A stretch of DNA of 64,000 bases from Clostridium sp. AM34-11AC (GTDB lineage Bacteria; Bacillota; Clostridia; Lachnospirales; Lachnospiraceae), in NCBI RefSeq assembly GCF_003435375.1, contig NZ_QWGL01000016.1:9005-73004 (forward strand), given 5' to 3'. Both the position numbers and the translations under genes were made by a program. The notes beneath the pieces were generated by a model, which saw only the letters and a program-made list of their open reading frames with translations, was not told the DNA's origin and did no database searches. Of this stretch, positions 24,766 through 34,659 are shown piece by piece; position 1 is the stretch's first letter; every line of letters begins with the position of its first letter.

Positions 24766-25848
24766 ATGAGATTAGTGAAGAGAATCACAGCAGCAGCTAT
24801 GGCACTCACAATGACAGCAGCTCTTGCAGGATGCGGCAGCAGTTCCGGCAATACATCTACAACAGCAGCAGCTGACACAACAGCGGCAGCCGTAACTGAG
24901 AAAGCGGCGGATGGTTCCAGCGCGGAGGCAGGCAGCACGCCCGTGAGCATTGACAGGGCGAAAGAGTTTGTCACAGTCGCAACCGGTCCTACGAGTGGTA
25001 TCTACTACCCGATCGGCGGCGCATTTGCAACCGCATTAGGAAATGCAGGATATAAGACATCCGCACAGGCAACCGGCGCTTCCGTTGAGAACATCAACCT
25101 GATCTTAAACGGTGAGGCAGAGCTTGCGATCGCAATGCAGGACTCCGTCGTACAGGCTTATGAGGGCTTTGGTGCGTTTGAGAAGGCAGAGCCGGATCTG
25201 AGAGCCATGATGAGACTCTGGCCGAACTACGTACAGCTCGTAACCGTGGCAAGCACAGGCATCAAGAGCGTTGAGGACTTAAAGGGCAAGAGAGTCGGTA
25301 TCGGTGCTCCGAACTCCGGTGTTGAGTTAAATGCGAGAATGATCTATGAAGCATACGGCATGACATATGAGGATAGTGATGTTGACTACTTATCCTACGG
25401 CGAAGCGATCGACCAGATGAAGAACGGTCAGTGCGACGCGGCATTCGTTACCTCCGGTCTTCCGAACGCAACCGTCAGCGAGCTGGCATTCAGCTACGAT
25501 ATGGTGATCGTTCCGATCGACGGCGAAGGCAGAGATAACCTGATCGAGAAGTATCCGTTCTTCTCCGCAAGCACGATCCCGGCCAATACATACAACAACA
25601 AAGAGGACGTGGAGAGCGTATTCGTTTACAATATCATGCTTGTAAATAAGGACGTATCCGATGACATGGTTTACGATATGCTTGACTGCATCTTCTCCGA
25701 CGATGGAATCGCTACCATCAAGGCATCCCACAACACAGCAGACAAGAACATCGATGTTTCCTTCGGTGTTGACGATGTAAAGATCCCGCTTCATGACGGT
25801 GCTGCGAAGTGGTGGCAGGATCACGGTTATGAGACTCCTGAGAACTAA
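24766..25848 (+). CDS. TAXI-family TRAP transporter solute-binding lipoprotein
   Basis: This is the extracytoplasmic receptor of a TRAP transporter. The 360-residue protein has a lipoprotein signal with lipobox LAGC (C23) and an alanine/threonine-rich linker (residues 24-60). The TAXI solute-binding domain begins VTVATGPTSGIYYPIGGAFA and continues with KRVGIGAPNSGVELNARMI and the FVTSGLPNATVSEL region. TAXI receptors bind small acids, often glutamate/glutamine or C4/C5 carboxylates; the ligand here is unknown. It is the first gene of a cluster with DUF1850, the fused permease and a two-component system. Confidence 0.95.
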   Translation: MRLVKRITAAAMALTMTAALAGCGSSSGNTSTTAAADTTAAAVTEKAADGSSAEAGSTPVSIDRAKEFVTVATGPTSGIYYPIGGAFATALGNAGYKTSAQATGASVENINLILNGEAELAIAMQDSVVQAYEGFGAFEKAEPDLRAMMRLWPNYVQLVTVASTGIKSVEDLKGKRVGIGAPNSGVELNARMIYEAYGMTYEDSDVDYLSYGEAIDQMKNGQCDAAFVTSGLPNATVSELAFSYDMVIVPIDGEGRDNLIEKYPFFSASTIPANTYNNKEDVESVFVYNIMLVNKDVSDDMVYDMLDCIFSDDGIATIKASHNTADKNIDVSFGVDDVKIPLHDGAAKWWQDHGYETPEN

Positions 25849-26320
25849 ATTAAAAATCCTGATTCCGGTTCTTCTGGTAATCACAGCAATCTCTGCTGCC
25901 GTATTTATACGGCAGCAGAAAAAAATTCTGGTGATCGAAGAGCTTGAAACCGGAAATGTCTACCGGGAGATTCCGGTAAAGACCGGTGACGAGCTTTCCT
26001 TCCAGTGGGAACATTCCTTTGAGCATATTCCATGGTACGAGTATTACGAAATACAGAAAGACGGAAGCTTCATTCTCCACACCATCGCGGTCGCGGGCTT
26101 CGGTGCCGGAATTCCGGCAGAGATGGACTGCAAATACCGCTACGAAGACGGACTCGTCTACATGGATGAGATCGAAAGCGTCTTTCCGCAGTTCAACTGG
26201 ATCAATTCCCAGACAGCCCTGAAGAACATCAAGGTGAATGGCGAGCTCCTGATTCAGGGTTCTGACATGCCGCATCACGTAAAAATGGTGCTGAGGATCC
26301 GGAATGGTTTTGAAAAATAA
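25829..26320 (+). CDS. DUF1850 protein of the TRAP operon
   Basis: This 163-residue protein has a single N-terminal membrane segment (about residues 9-26) and an extracytoplasmic domain with WEHSFEHIPWYEYYEI (about residues 62-77), which is the DUF1850 signature. DUF1850 genes are typically found between the receptor and permease genes of TAXI TRAP operons, as here. The start at 25829 overlaps the receptor gene by 20 bases. Its role is unknown; a part in assembly or gating of the transporter is possible. Confidence 0.85.
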   Translation: MRLLRTKLKILIPVLLVITAISAAVFIRQQKKILVIEELETGNVYREIPVKTGDELSFQWEHSFEHIPWYEYYEIQKDGSFILHTIAVAGFGAGIPAEMDCKYRYEDGLVYMDEIESVFPQFNWINSQTALKNIKVNGELLIQGSDMPHHVKMVLRIRNGFEK

Positions 26321-26383
26321 GAAAAGGAAACTGCTGAAGAAACATCGACAACAACTCTGACAACGAAGGGAAGGGAAATCTGT

Positions 26384-28384
26384 ATGAGCGAAAAAGAAAA
26401 AAACATCGTCCCCAGTACAGCGGAAGCAGAGATGAGCGAGGAAGAAAAACAGAAACTCCTCGAGCAGTTTGATAAAGAGAGCAAGACGAGAAAGTTCGGG
26501 TCCCCGGTATTAAAGAAAGCTTACCGGGTATTCGCGATCATCGTTACCTTATATCATCTGGTTTTCGCATCCGGTCTTTACATGCCGGAAACATTAAAGC
26601 ATCGTTCCATCCATGTCGGCATGATCCTGATTCTTGCCTTCATGCTTTATCCGGCTACGAAAAAAGCGAGCCGCAAAGTGATCGCATGGTATGATTATGT
26701 ATTTATCGCATTGTCAGCCGCAGTTCCGATTTATATGTGCGTAGATTATGTAAACATCATCAATCGTGCCGGAAAGCCGGACATGATGGATGTCGTAATC
26801 GGTACCCTGTTAACCCTGGTCGTTCTGGAGGCAACGAGACGTGTCTGCGGCATGGCTCTCCCGATCATCTCCATTATCTTTATGATCTACAGCTTAATGG
26901 GCACGAAGCAGGGACTCATCCCGATCGATGTCCCGGGCATCTTCCTCCACAGAGGATATACATGGCAGAAGTTAATGAGCCATTTCTTCTCGAACACGGA
27001 AGGTATTTACGGATCATCGGTCAACGTCGCGTCCACCTACATCTTCCTCTTCATTGCCTTCGGTGAAGTCATGAACAAGTGTGGCATGGGTCAGTTCTTC
27101 AACGACTTCGCAAACGCCATCGCGGGCGGCACAAAGGGCGGCCCGGCAAAGGTAGCAGTCGTTGCTTCCGGACTTCTCGGAATGATCAACGGTGCGGCCG
27201 TAGCCGTCGTTGTTACGACCGGTTCCTTCACGATCCCGCTTATGAAAAAATCCGGCTATGACGACGAGTTCGCAGGCGCCGTTGTTGCGACCGGTTCTGT
27301 CGGCGGACAGCTGATGCCGCCGGTTATGGGTGCTGCCGCATTTATCATGGCAGATACTCTTGGCATGAAGTACAACGAACTTCTTTTATCCGCGATCATC
27401 CCGGCAGTTATCTACTACATGGGCATCCTGTTCCAGATCCAGATGAGGGCTGAGAAGATGGGAATGCAGGGAACCCCGAAGGATCAGCTTCCGAAGATGT
27501 CCCAGGTCATGAAGGAGTACGGTCATCTGGCACTTCCGATCATTTTCCTCGTTTACATGCTGTTCTTCTCCGGAAAGACGGTTATCATGGCTGCGTTCTA
27601 TACGATCGTATTCACGATCATCGTGGCGCAGTGCAGAAAGAATACGAGAATGACCTTCCAGGATATTCTTGATGCGATGGTAGCGAGCGCGAAGTCTACC
27701 GTATCCGTAGCGATCGCCTGCGCCTGCGTTGGTATCATCGTTGGTTCCTGCTCTATCACAGGTTTCGCCCTGAATATGGCAAATACCATCATCAGCATCG
27801 GAGGAAAGAGCCTGATGTTCACATTGGTATTCACAATGATCACCTGCATGATCTTAGGTATGGGTCTTCCGAGTATCCCGTCCTATATCATTACATCCAC
27901 GATCGCAGCTCCGGCTCTGGTACAGCTTGGTATCCCGGCCCTGGTTGCCCACATGTTCTGTTTCTACTTCGCAATGTTCGCAAACCTGACACCGCCGGTT
28001 GCCCTTGCAGCCTTTGCGGCAGCAGGTATCGCAGGCGGAAGTCCGATGAAGACAGGATGGGCATCCGTAAAGCTTGCACTTGCAGGATTCATTCTTCCGT
28101 ACATGTTTGTATACAATACAGACCTTCTGCTGCTTGATACTCCGCTTGCAAAAGCGATTCAGGTTGCAGTAACTGCTGCAGTTGGTGTATTCTTAATCAG
28201 TACAGCAGTCGAAGGTTTCCTGTTCACAAAGGTCAACATCGTATTGAGAATTGCCAGCCTCATTGGCGCTTATCTCCTGATCGACAGTGGTCTTGTGACA
28301 GATATCGCAGGTATCGTGATCTGCGCAGTTGTATTCGTATTCCAGAAAGCAGCTGCAAAGAAGAGTGCACCGGCGGCAGCGTAG
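26384..28384 (+). CDS. fused TRAP transporter permease (4TM + 12TM)
   Basis: This 666-residue polytopic membrane protein fuses the small (DctQ-like) and large (DctM-like) TRAP permease subunits, as usual in TAXI systems. After a charged 45-residue N-terminus there are about 16 hydrophobic segments. Landmarks are AVVASGLLGMINGAAVAVVV, GSVGGQLMPPVMGAAAFIMA and GMGLPSIPSYIITSTIAAPAL, with MFCFYFAMFANLTPPVALAA near the end. Transport would be driven by a sodium or proton gradient. The gene ends at a strong hairpin before the kinase gene. Confidence 0.95.
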   Translation: MSEKEKNIVPSTAEAEMSEEEKQKLLEQFDKESKTRKFGSPVLKKAYRVFAIIVTLYHLVFASGLYMPETLKHRSIHVGMILILAFMLYPATKKASRKVIAWYDYVFIALSAAVPIYMCVDYVNIINRAGKPDMMDVVIGTLLTLVVLEATRRVCGMALPIISIIFMIYSLMGTKQGLIPIDVPGIFLHRGYTWQKLMSHFFSNTEGIYGSSVNVASTYIFLFIAFGEVMNKCGMGQFFNDFANAIAGGTKGGPAKVAVVASGLLGMINGAAVAVVVTTGSFTIPLMKKSGYDDEFAGAVVATGSVGGQLMPPVMGAAAFIMADTLGMKYNELLLSAIIPAVIYYMGILFQIQMRAEKMGMQGTPKDQLPKMSQVMKEYGHLALPIIFLVYMLFFSGKTVIMAAFYTIVFTIIVAQCRKNTRMTFQDILDAMVASAKSTVSVAIACACVGIIVGSCSITGFALNMANTIISIGGKSLMFTLVFTMITCMILGMGLPSIPSYIITSTIAAPALVQLGIPALVAHMFCFYFAMFANLTPPVALAAFAAAGIAGGSPMKTGWASVKLALAGFILPYMFVYNTDLLLLDTPLAKAIQVAVTAAVGVFLISTAVEGFLFTKVNIVLRIASLIGAYLLIDSGLVTDIAGIVICAVVFVFQKAAAKKSAPAAA

Positions 28385-28409
28385 ACCTTCATAGATAACC
28401 AGTGAATGC

Positions 28410-28454
28410 ACAGGGACTGCTGCAGAAAATTTACTGCGGCGGTCCCTGTTTTTC
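28410..28454 (+). terminator. terminator between TRAP and two-component genes
   Basis: ACAGGGACTGCTGCAG pairs with CTGCGGCGGTCCCTGT and is followed by T5. It either ends the transporter transcript or lets a fraction read into the kinase-regulator pair. Confidence 0.85.
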
Positions 28455-28582
28455 TATATGTGTCTGTTAGAACACACCGGGTCAGGCGTCGGACAGTTGT
28501 GATCCATGCTGCGCGCAGATTGCAATAACCACTGCGGACAGATATAGAAAAACAGGGATCGTCAGAGACAGGAGGAAACAAC

Positions 28583-30346
28583 ATGCTGCTTGATGTTATT
28601 TACAGTATCTGCTTTAACATCTGCCTATTGGTAGTGCTCGCCTTCATGATGACGAAGATGGACTTTGTCCAGAGACTTCTATTAAATGAAGAGGGCGGAA
28701 GTGAGGAAGGAAGAGGAGAGAGCGTCTGGCAGAGGCTCTGGGAAAAGGTGCTTCTCGGTGTAATCTTCGGCGTCTTCTGCATCATCTCTGATTACATTGG
28801 GATTCAGGTGACAGGGGCGCTGCCGAATGCCCGGGTGATCGGTGTCCTGTCCGCCGGATTTCTGGGCGGTCCTGTCTCCGGCTTTATCACGACAGCGATT
28901 GCGGCGGCTCACCGGTATCTGATCTTCCCGGAGCGGATCTCCACGGTGGCCTGTGTGCTCTCCGCGGTCATCCATGGGATCATCGGTTCCTTTATCGGCT
29001 GGAAGAAGAAGGAAAACCGCCAGTACTCGAATACATTTCTGCTTGGAGTCACGTTCATTTCCGAGATGATCCATATTGTTCTGATCCTGCTGCTCACCCG
29101 ACCGTTTGATGCGGCCGTTGATATCGTAAAGATCGTGATCGTTCCGATGGTGATCATCAATTCCGTCGGCATGGTGATCTTCTTTAATGTTTTTAAATCG
29201 ATCTTCAACACGGAGGACTTGAAGGTTGCGTCCAAGGTCTCCCTCGCAATGAGAACCGCCGAGCGGTGTACCCCGTATCTTGGCTCTGTGGAGAAGGACC
29301 GGAAGACGGCGGGAAAGATCATCGACATTATTATGGAAGAGTACCACTGTCAGGGCGCGGCACTGATCGATGACATGAAATTTCTGGCAAGGAGCGGGGC
29401 ATTTTCCAGTATCGTTCTCACAGAGAACAATTATCCGAGACTTTTATCTGCAACAAAGACCTTCAAGACAACGAGGATCAGCCGCGTGCCTTTACCGGAG
29501 GACGGATTTTATCCTCTTTATAAGGAGAATGTGATCATCTCCGCACCGATCCTCCTCGATGAGGGAAAGGTTCTGGCGCTTGTGATGCTGGTGAAGAAAA
29601 ATGCCTATTCCTATCGGGCGGATATTGAATTTGTCACGGGACTGGCGAATCACTTCGCGATGCAGATCAAGCTCTCGGAGATGGAGAAACAGAAGGAAGA
29701 GCTGAGAAAAGCGGAGCTTCGGACCCTGCAGTCCCAGATCAATCCGCACTTCCTGTTCAATTCATTAAATACGATCTCCTACTTCTGCCGGGAAAAGCCG
29801 GAGAAGGCGAGAGAGCTCTTGCTGGCACTGAGCTCCTATTTCCGCAGCATGCTGGAGGATACCGATTATATGGTAACTCTTGACACGGAACTTGAGCATG
29901 TAAAAGCCTATACGATGCTTGAGGAGGCGCGGTTTGAAAAACGTCTCTCGATCGAGATCAATGCGGATCCGGAGGCGCTGCGAAGCTGCGTGCCGAACCT
30001 GATCTTACAGCCCATCGTGGAGAATGCGGTCCATCACGGGGCAATGCAGAGGGAAAAAGGAGTCGGAAAGGTCATCGTAAACGTAAAACGGGAGGAACGG
30101 TCCACGAGGATCGACGTGATCGACAACGGACCGGGAATGGACTACCGGATCGTCCAGAGCCTGTACGGCGGGGAAAAAGTGGAACACACAGGAATCGGAA
30201 TGATGAACGTGCAGCAGAGACTGATCTCCTTATACGGAAAGTCCTACGGACTCCAGATCGTGACAAGTGAAGAAGGGACGGACGTGCGGATGAACATTCC
30301 GGACAGCGCGGCTGGAAGCGCGCAGCAGGAGAAAACGCCAGGCTGA
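28583..30346 (+). CDS. LytS-like sensor histidine kinase
   Basis: This 587-residue membrane kinase has an N-terminal 5TM-5TMR_LYT-type region (about residues 1-200), a GAF-like domain (about 215-365), and a His_kinase/HATPase module. The phospho-acceptor H389 lies in QINPHFLFNSLNTI, followed by the N box NLILQPIVENAVHHG and the G boxes DNGPGMD and GIGMMNVQQRL. It pairs with the LytTR regulator encoded 80 bases downstream. The position directly after the TRAP genes suggests that it senses the transported solute or its uptake. Confidence 0.95.
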   Translation: MLLDVIYSICFNICLLVVLAFMMTKMDFVQRLLLNEEGGSEEGRGESVWQRLWEKVLLGVIFGVFCIISDYIGIQVTGALPNARVIGVLSAGFLGGPVSGFITTAIAAAHRYLIFPERISTVACVLSAVIHGIIGSFIGWKKKENRQYSNTFLLGVTFISEMIHIVLILLLTRPFDAAVDIVKIVIVPMVIINSVGMVIFFNVFKSIFNTEDLKVASKVSLAMRTAERCTPYLGSVEKDRKTAGKIIDIIMEEYHCQGAALIDDMKFLARSGAFSSIVLTENNYPRLLSATKTFKTTRISRVPLPEDGFYPLYKENVIISAPILLDEGKVLALVMLVKKNAYSYRADIEFVTGLANHFAMQIKLSEMEKQKEELRKAELRTLQSQINPHFLFNSLNTISYFCREKPEKARELLLALSSYFRSMLEDTDYMVTLDTELEHVKAYTMLEEARFEKRLSIEINADPEALRSCVPNLILQPIVENAVHHGAMQREKGVGKVIVNVKREERSTRIDVIDNGPGMDYRIVQSLYGGEKVEHTGIGMMNVQQRLISLYGKSYGLQIVTSEEGTDVRMNIPDSAAGSAQQEKTPG

Positions 30347-30426
30347 CGATCTTCTGAAAGAACAGATGACAGCAGCCTGCTGTTTGGAACAGCGGCGTTT
30401 TTGACAGAACATGGGAGGCATGAGGT

Positions 30427-31149
30427 ATGAGAATAGCAGTAGTTGACGATGAGCGCCCGGCAAGAAGCGAACTTAAATATCTGGTGGAACAGTGTGAGCC
30501 GGAGGCGGAGATCGCGGAGGCCGACGGAAGCGAAGAATTTCTTGCAATGCTGGAAAATGAGACCTTTGATGTGTGTTTTGTGGATATTAATCTGGGTGGA
30601 ATGAACGGCACTACGCTGGCATCCATGATAAAGAGAAAGCAGCCGGACACGCTGATCATCTTTGCCACTGCGTTCCAGGAATACGCGGTAAAGGCCTTTG
30701 AGATCGGGGCGGTGGATTATCTCTTAAAACCCTTTGACTATGAGCGCGTCAAACGGGCGATGGAGCGGGTCCATGAACACATAAAGGAAAAGGCCGCCGG
30801 TCCCGGATATGAAATCGGGAAGATCATGGTGAACGTGGGCTCCAGCTTTCAGGTTGTTGACGTGGCGGATATCGTGTTCATCGAGACGGAAAAGCGTTCC
30901 TGCAAGATCCATATGAAGGACGGATCCTTCTATCTGCAGAACGAGTCATTGAACAATTATGAGACCCACCTGAAAAAGAGCCGGTTCTTCCGGATCCACA
31001 AGAGCTACCTGATCAATCTGGATTATGTGAAGGAGATGCAGGTGAGCTACAATAACGGATATTGTGTGAAGATGAAGTACTATGATGCTGAGGCATTGCC
31101 CATCGGTCGGACCCAGGTAAAGGAATTCCGGCAGATTTTTGAAAAGTAG
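30427..31149 (+). CDS. LytTR-family response regulator
   Basis: This 240-residue protein has a receiver domain (residues 2-118) with acidic pair D7-D8, phospho-acceptor D53 in CFVDINLGG and K105 region LLKPFDYERV. A LytTR DNA-binding domain follows (about 138-238) with VVDVADIVFIETEKRSCKIHM, RIHKSYLINLDYVKEM and PIGRTQVKEFRQIF. It is the partner of the LytS-like kinase. The 21 bp-spaced direct repeat upstream of the TRAP receptor gene is its most likely target. Confidence 0.95.
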   Translation: MRIAVVDDERPARSELKYLVEQCEPEAEIAEADGSEEFLAMLENETFDVCFVDINLGGMNGTTLASMIKRKQPDTLIIFATAFQEYAVKAFEIGAVDYLLKPFDYERVKRAMERVHEHIKEKAAGPGYEIGKIMVNVGSSFQVVDVADIVFIETEKRSCKIHMKDGSFYLQNESLNNYETHLKKSRFFRIHKSYLINLDYVKEMQVSYNNGYCVKMKYYDAEALPIGRTQVKEFRQIFEK

Positions 31150-31184
31150 GAATAATCAGAACAGTAAAGCAAATATTGAAAAAT

Positions 31185-31248
31185 AAAGATCCCGCCAAAA
31201 GCCAGGACGTACAGATATTGTACAGAGGAAGGTTTCGGCGGGATCTTT
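31185..31248 (+). terminator. terminator after the LytTR regulator gene
   Basis: AAAGATCCCGCC pairs with GGCGGGATCTTT across a 40-base loop that contains its own small hairpin GTACA...TGTAC. There is no long T-run beyond TTT, so termination strength is uncertain. Confidence 0.7.
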
Positions 31249-31277
31249 AAATATCACAAAAAATTCACATACCTCCC

Positions 31278-31306
31278 TTGACATTGAATATTTGATATGT
31301 TACATT
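31278..31306 (+). promoter_or_regulatory. sigma-A promoter of the DnaJ-like gene
   Basis: TTGACA (31278-31283), a 17-base spacer and TACATT (31301-31306), 27 bases before the start codon. No CIRCE or CtsR element was seen. Confidence 0.7.
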
Positions 31307-31332
31307 ACATATAGAACAGTGAGGTGGTGAAT

Positions 31333-32409
31333 ATGTCATCGACAAAGAGAGATTATTATGATGTGCTGGGCATCTCGAGAGACGCGGATGCTGCGGCAAT
31401 TAAACGTGCATATAGAAAATTGGCAAAGAAGTATCATCCGGACTCCAATCCTGGCGATAAGACGGCGGAGCAGATGTTTAAGGATGTAAATGAGGCTTAC
31501 GACGTTTTGAGTGATCCAAAGAAGAAGAAGCTTTACGACCAGTTCGGACATGCTGCTTTTGATGAGACGGCAGGTTACGGACAGGGCGCCGGAGCAGGTG
31601 CCGGTGGTTTTGGCGGTTTCGGCGGCTTCGGAAACGGTGCCGGCGGAGCATACCGGTCTGGATCCTTCCGCTCCGGAGATGGAACATATCATGAATTCCA
31701 TTTTGAGGGCGGTGACGGGGATGATATCTTCGGTGATCTGTTTGGAAATATGTTTGGCGGCAAAGGAAGAGCTGGCAGCGCTGGCTTTGGCGGTTCCGGC
31801 TTCCATGGCTTTGGCGGCGGAAATGGATTTTCCGGTTCTGGATTTTCTGACCGCGGCAACGACTTAAATGCGGAGGTCCAGATAACCTTCGATGAGGCCG
31901 TTCATGGCTGCGAAAAGACCATCACGATCCAGAACCCGAACCAGCCTGGCAGCAGACCGCAGACCCTGAAGGTAAAGATCCCGGCAGGCATCGAGACCGG
32001 AAAGAGCATCCGGCTTGCAGGTAAAGGAATGCCGGGAACCGGCGGTGGTGCCGCGGGCGACCTGCTTCTCAAGATCGCAGTCGGTGAGAAGCCGGGCTGG
32101 ACGAGAAAGGGCATGGATGTCTACAGCGATGTGGAAGTTCCGTTCACCACGGCCGTCTTCGGCGGTGAGACTCTTGTCCACACGTTATATGGAGATGTGG
32201 TCTGCAAAATCAAAGCCGGAACCCGCTCCGGTACAAAGATCCGTCTCCGCGGCAAAGGTATCGTCTCCTTAAAAGACCCGTCACTCCACGGTGACCAGTA
32301 CGCCGTCGTAAGAATACAGGTTCCGGATGACTTAAGTCCGGAGGCAAAGCAGAAGCTTAAGGAGTTTGAGGAGATCTGCAGGCGGGATGGAAGATTCCAT
32401 GCGGCATAA
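31333..32409 (+). CDS. DnaJ-like (type II J-domain) chaperone
   Basis: This 358-residue Hsp40 has a J domain with HPD at residues 35-37, a glycine/phenylalanine-rich region (about residues 75-165) and two C-terminal substrate-binding beta domains ([39 protein letters not shown]). The four CxxCxGxG zinc-binding repeats of canonical DnaJ are missing, so it is a class B protein like CbpA, working with DnaK. The ATG at 31333 follows GAGGTGG. dnaK and grpE are not in the window. Confidence 0.93.
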   Translation: MSSTKRDYYDVLGISRDADAAAIKRAYRKLAKKYHPDSNPGDKTAEQMFKDVNEAYDVLSDPKKKKLYDQFGHAAFDETAGYGQGAGAGAGGFGGFGGFGNGAGGAYRSGSFRSGDGTYHEFHFEGGDGDDIFGDLFGNMFGGKGRAGSAGFGGSGFHGFGGGNGFSGSGFSDRGNDLNAEVQITFDEAVHGCEKTITIQNPNQPGSRPQTLKVKIPAGIETGKSIRLAGKGMPGTGGGAAGDLLLKIAVGEKPGWTRKGMDVYSDVEVPFTTAVFGGETLVHTLYGDVVCKIKAGTRSGTKIRLRGKGIVSLKDPSLHGDQYAVVRIQVPDDLSPEAKQKLKEFEEICRRDGRFHAA

Positions 32410-32422
32410 ATAAAGAAAAATT

Positions 32423-32471
32423 AAAGAGATCCGGGATCCCATCATGTATGGATGGTCTCCCGGATCTTTTT
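32423..32471 (+). terminator. intrinsic terminator after the DnaJ-like gene
   Basis: AGATCCGGGA pairs with CCCGGATCT around an inner CCATC/GATGG stem, followed by T5. Confidence 0.85.
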
Positions 32472-32486
32472 GATGAATATGGATAA

Positions 32487-33368
32487 TTATTTCCCAAAAG
32501 AATCAATGTATTCTTTCGCAGTGATCTGATCCAGATCAAAATTTTTACATATTTGTTCCAGAATAGTATCATCGCTTAAATGGAATTCTCTTCCCATGCG
32601 AATCATTGCTAATATTCCTTTTTTCTGTCCAATTTCGATTCCCTTCTTCTCACCAATTTCAATTCCAGTAGATAAAATACTCATACGTGCGACCTCCCAT
32701 TCTTCATTTTGCTTAACCTCAGCTACTATCGCATCGAGTGTTTTCAATCGTTCGTCCAATATCGTGATCTCCGGATTATCAAGCGTAGAATTCTTACAGT
32801 ACTGAAGAAAACTCACAAGCTCATCCCGTCCATTCTTGCTGGTCATATTTAAAAATATTTTCTTAGTTCCATCTTCTAACTCCATCTCGGGAAACTCATG
32901 ACACCGCTCAGTAAACGTATACATTGCGCGGTCTTTCCCGAAAATATCCTTCTGAGTGATAAATGTCACGATCGTTGAAGGCAGATGGCGGTATTTTGTT
33001 TTCCTTCCGGACTTCAGTATCGGACTGTCCAAAAGTCCCTGATAAAACCTTGATCGCTTTCGCACATCATCGATGTCTGAGTCATTCTGCATTTCCGTCG
33101 CAAAATGCCGGGAATCCTCAGATACCGCCCATGCATCCAGCCGGATGCCCCGTTCTCCTTTTGCGTTAAGTACAACTTCCTCCACATGAACCTGATTCAG
33201 CTTTAGATCAGGCTCCCCTAAAATAATACTCAGCACGCATTCATGTGCCTTTTTGCGCTTCATGACCGCCAGAAATAAGGCAAAATCACTGAGATTTACT
33301 TTCGAAGGATCAATGATATCCGCATACTCCGCCGGAATATCATAAGCATAATGATTCTGTTGTTTCAT
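32487..33368 (-). CDS. Rpn-family recombination-promoting nuclease / transposase-like protein
   Basis: This 293-residue protein belongs to the PD-(D/E)XK superfamily group that includes Rpn (transposase_31) nucleases. The probable catalytic residues are D78 (GIRLDAWAV) and E92-x-Q94 (FATEMQ). The C-terminal part contains the tandem repeat GIEIGEKKGIEIGQKKGI, a feature common in this family and prone to length change. AGGAAGG precedes the start at 33368. Such proteins are encoded in multiple copies in Lachnospiraceae and act in recombination or, by recent proposals, in phage defence. It stands alone between the DnaJ-like gene and ilvE. Confidence 0.85.
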   Translation of the reverse strand: MKQQNHYAYDIPAEYADIIDPSKVNLSDFALFLAVMKRKKAHECVLSIILGEPDLKLNQVHVEEVVLNAKGERGIRLDAWAVSEDSRHFATEMQNDSDIDDVRKRSRFYQGLLDSPILKSGRKTKYRHLPSTIVTFITQKDIFGKDRAMYTFTERCHEFPEMELEDGTKKIFLNMTSKNGRDELVSFLQYCKNSTLDNPEITILDERLKTLDAIVAEVKQNEEWEVARMSILSTGIEIGEKKGIEIGQKKGILAMIRMGREFHLSDDTILEQICKNFDLDQITAKEYIDSFGK

Positions 33369-33575
33369 ACCAGACCTTCCTTTCCTGAGATTAGGCAGGA
33401 AAGTGCTTCTTTCGACTCCCTGCCGGTTATTTTGGTGTTTTAGCAAAGAGTCTTCAGATGCCGAATCCGGCTTAGATGATATTAGATAATAGAATTCATT
33501 AGAAACCTTGCTTAAATGTATCTTAACATGGTGCTTTTGGAAAAGCAAGGGAGTCCGGTATAAAAGAATTATAAA

Positions 33576-33614
33576 GAAAAAAGAGCAGGACTCCCCCAAA
33601 GGAATCCTGCTCTG
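33576..33614 (-). terminator. intrinsic terminator after ilvE
   Basis: On the minus strand AGAGCAGGATTCC pairs with GGAGTCCTGCTCT and is followed by a T-run. It ends the ilvE transcript before the Rpn-type gene. Confidence 0.85.
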
Positions 33615-33633
33615 ATACAATTCACACGGTTAA

Positions 33634-34659
33634 TTATTTGATCACATGGATCCAGCCTTCCGGTGCCTCGATATGGCCCATCTGGATGCCTGTTAATGTG
33701 TCGTAGAGCTTCTGGATCACCGGACCCATCTTCTCCATTCCGCTCGGGAAGCAGATCTCGTTGCCGTGGTCTACGATCTTGCCGACCGGGGAGATAACAG
33801 CAGCGGTACCGCAGAGACCGCACTCAGCGAAATCTTTTACTTCTGTAAACGGAACCGGACGCTCCTCTGTCTTTAAGCCGAGGTAATGCTCAGCAACGTA
33901 GAGGATGGAGCGGCGTGTGATGGACGGAAGGATAGAGTCGGACTTCGGTGTTACGACTGTGCCGTCTTTTGTAACGAAGATGAAGTTTGCTCCGCCTGTC
34001 TCCTCAACATAGGTTCTTGTAGCAGCGTCGAGATACATGTTCTCATCATAGCCCTGTTTGTGAGCATCAACGATGGCATGTAAGCTCATTGCGTAGTTTA
34101 AGCCGGCCTTTACGTGGCCTGTTCCGTGAGGTGCTGCGCGGTCGAAGTCTGTGACACGGATTGTGATCGGCTTAGCGCCGCCCTTGAAGTACGGGCCGAC
34201 CGGTGTACAGAAAGCACGGAACTGGTACTCGGATGCCGGTTTCACACCGATTACCGGGTTTGTACCGAACATATACGGACGGATGTAAAGAGTTGCGCCG
34301 GAACCGTACGGCGGAACGAAATCAGCGTTTGCCGCAACCAGCTTTGTGATCGCGTCAATGAAGCGCTCCTTCGGGAACTGCGGCATCTCAAGTCTTGCTG
34401 CAGAGTTCATCATACGCTCAGCGTTTAAGTCCGGGCGGAAGGTTACGATGTGGCCGTCCTCCGTTGTGTATGCCTTTAAGCCCTCGAAGCAGGTCTGTGC
34501 ATACTGGAATACACATGCACACTCGTTTAAGGTGATCATATCATCAGTTGTAAGAGTCCCTTCATCCCAGGAACCATCTTTGAAGTTGGATACATATCTG
34601 TAATCAGTTTTGATGTAACCGAATCCGATATTGGACCAGTCGATCTCTTTCTTTGCCAT
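33634..34659 (-). CDS. ilvE: branched-chain amino acid aminotransferase
   Basis: IlvE transaminates leucine, isoleucine and valine with 2-oxoglutarate, using pyridoxal phosphate. The 341-residue protein is of the fold-IV, longer (eukaryote-like) type: YAQTCFEGLKAY, TLYIRPYMFGTNPVIGV and the segment GTGHVKAGLNYAMS, whose lysine is the likely Schiff-base residue. The cofactor phosphate loop ETGGANFIFV is also present. GGAGG precedes the ATG at 34659. It is monocistronic, with its own promoter at 34778-34806. Confidence 0.96.
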   Translation of the reverse strand: MAKKEIDWSNIGFGYIKTDYRYVSNFKDGSWDEGTLTTDDMITLNECACVFQYAQTCFEGLKAYTTEDGHIVTFRPDLNAERMMNSAARLEMPQFPKERFIDAITKLVAANADFVPPYGSGATLYIRPYMFGTNPVIGVKPASEYQFRAFCTPVGPYFKGGAKPITIRVTDFDRAAPHGTGHVKAGLNYAMSLHAIVDAHKQGYDENMYLDAATRTYVEETGGANFIFVTKDGTVVTPKSDSILPSITRRSILYVAEHYLGLKTEERPVPFTEVKDFAECGLCGTAAVISPVGKIVDHGNEICFPSGMEKMGPVIQKLYDTLTGIQMGHIEAPEGWIHVIK

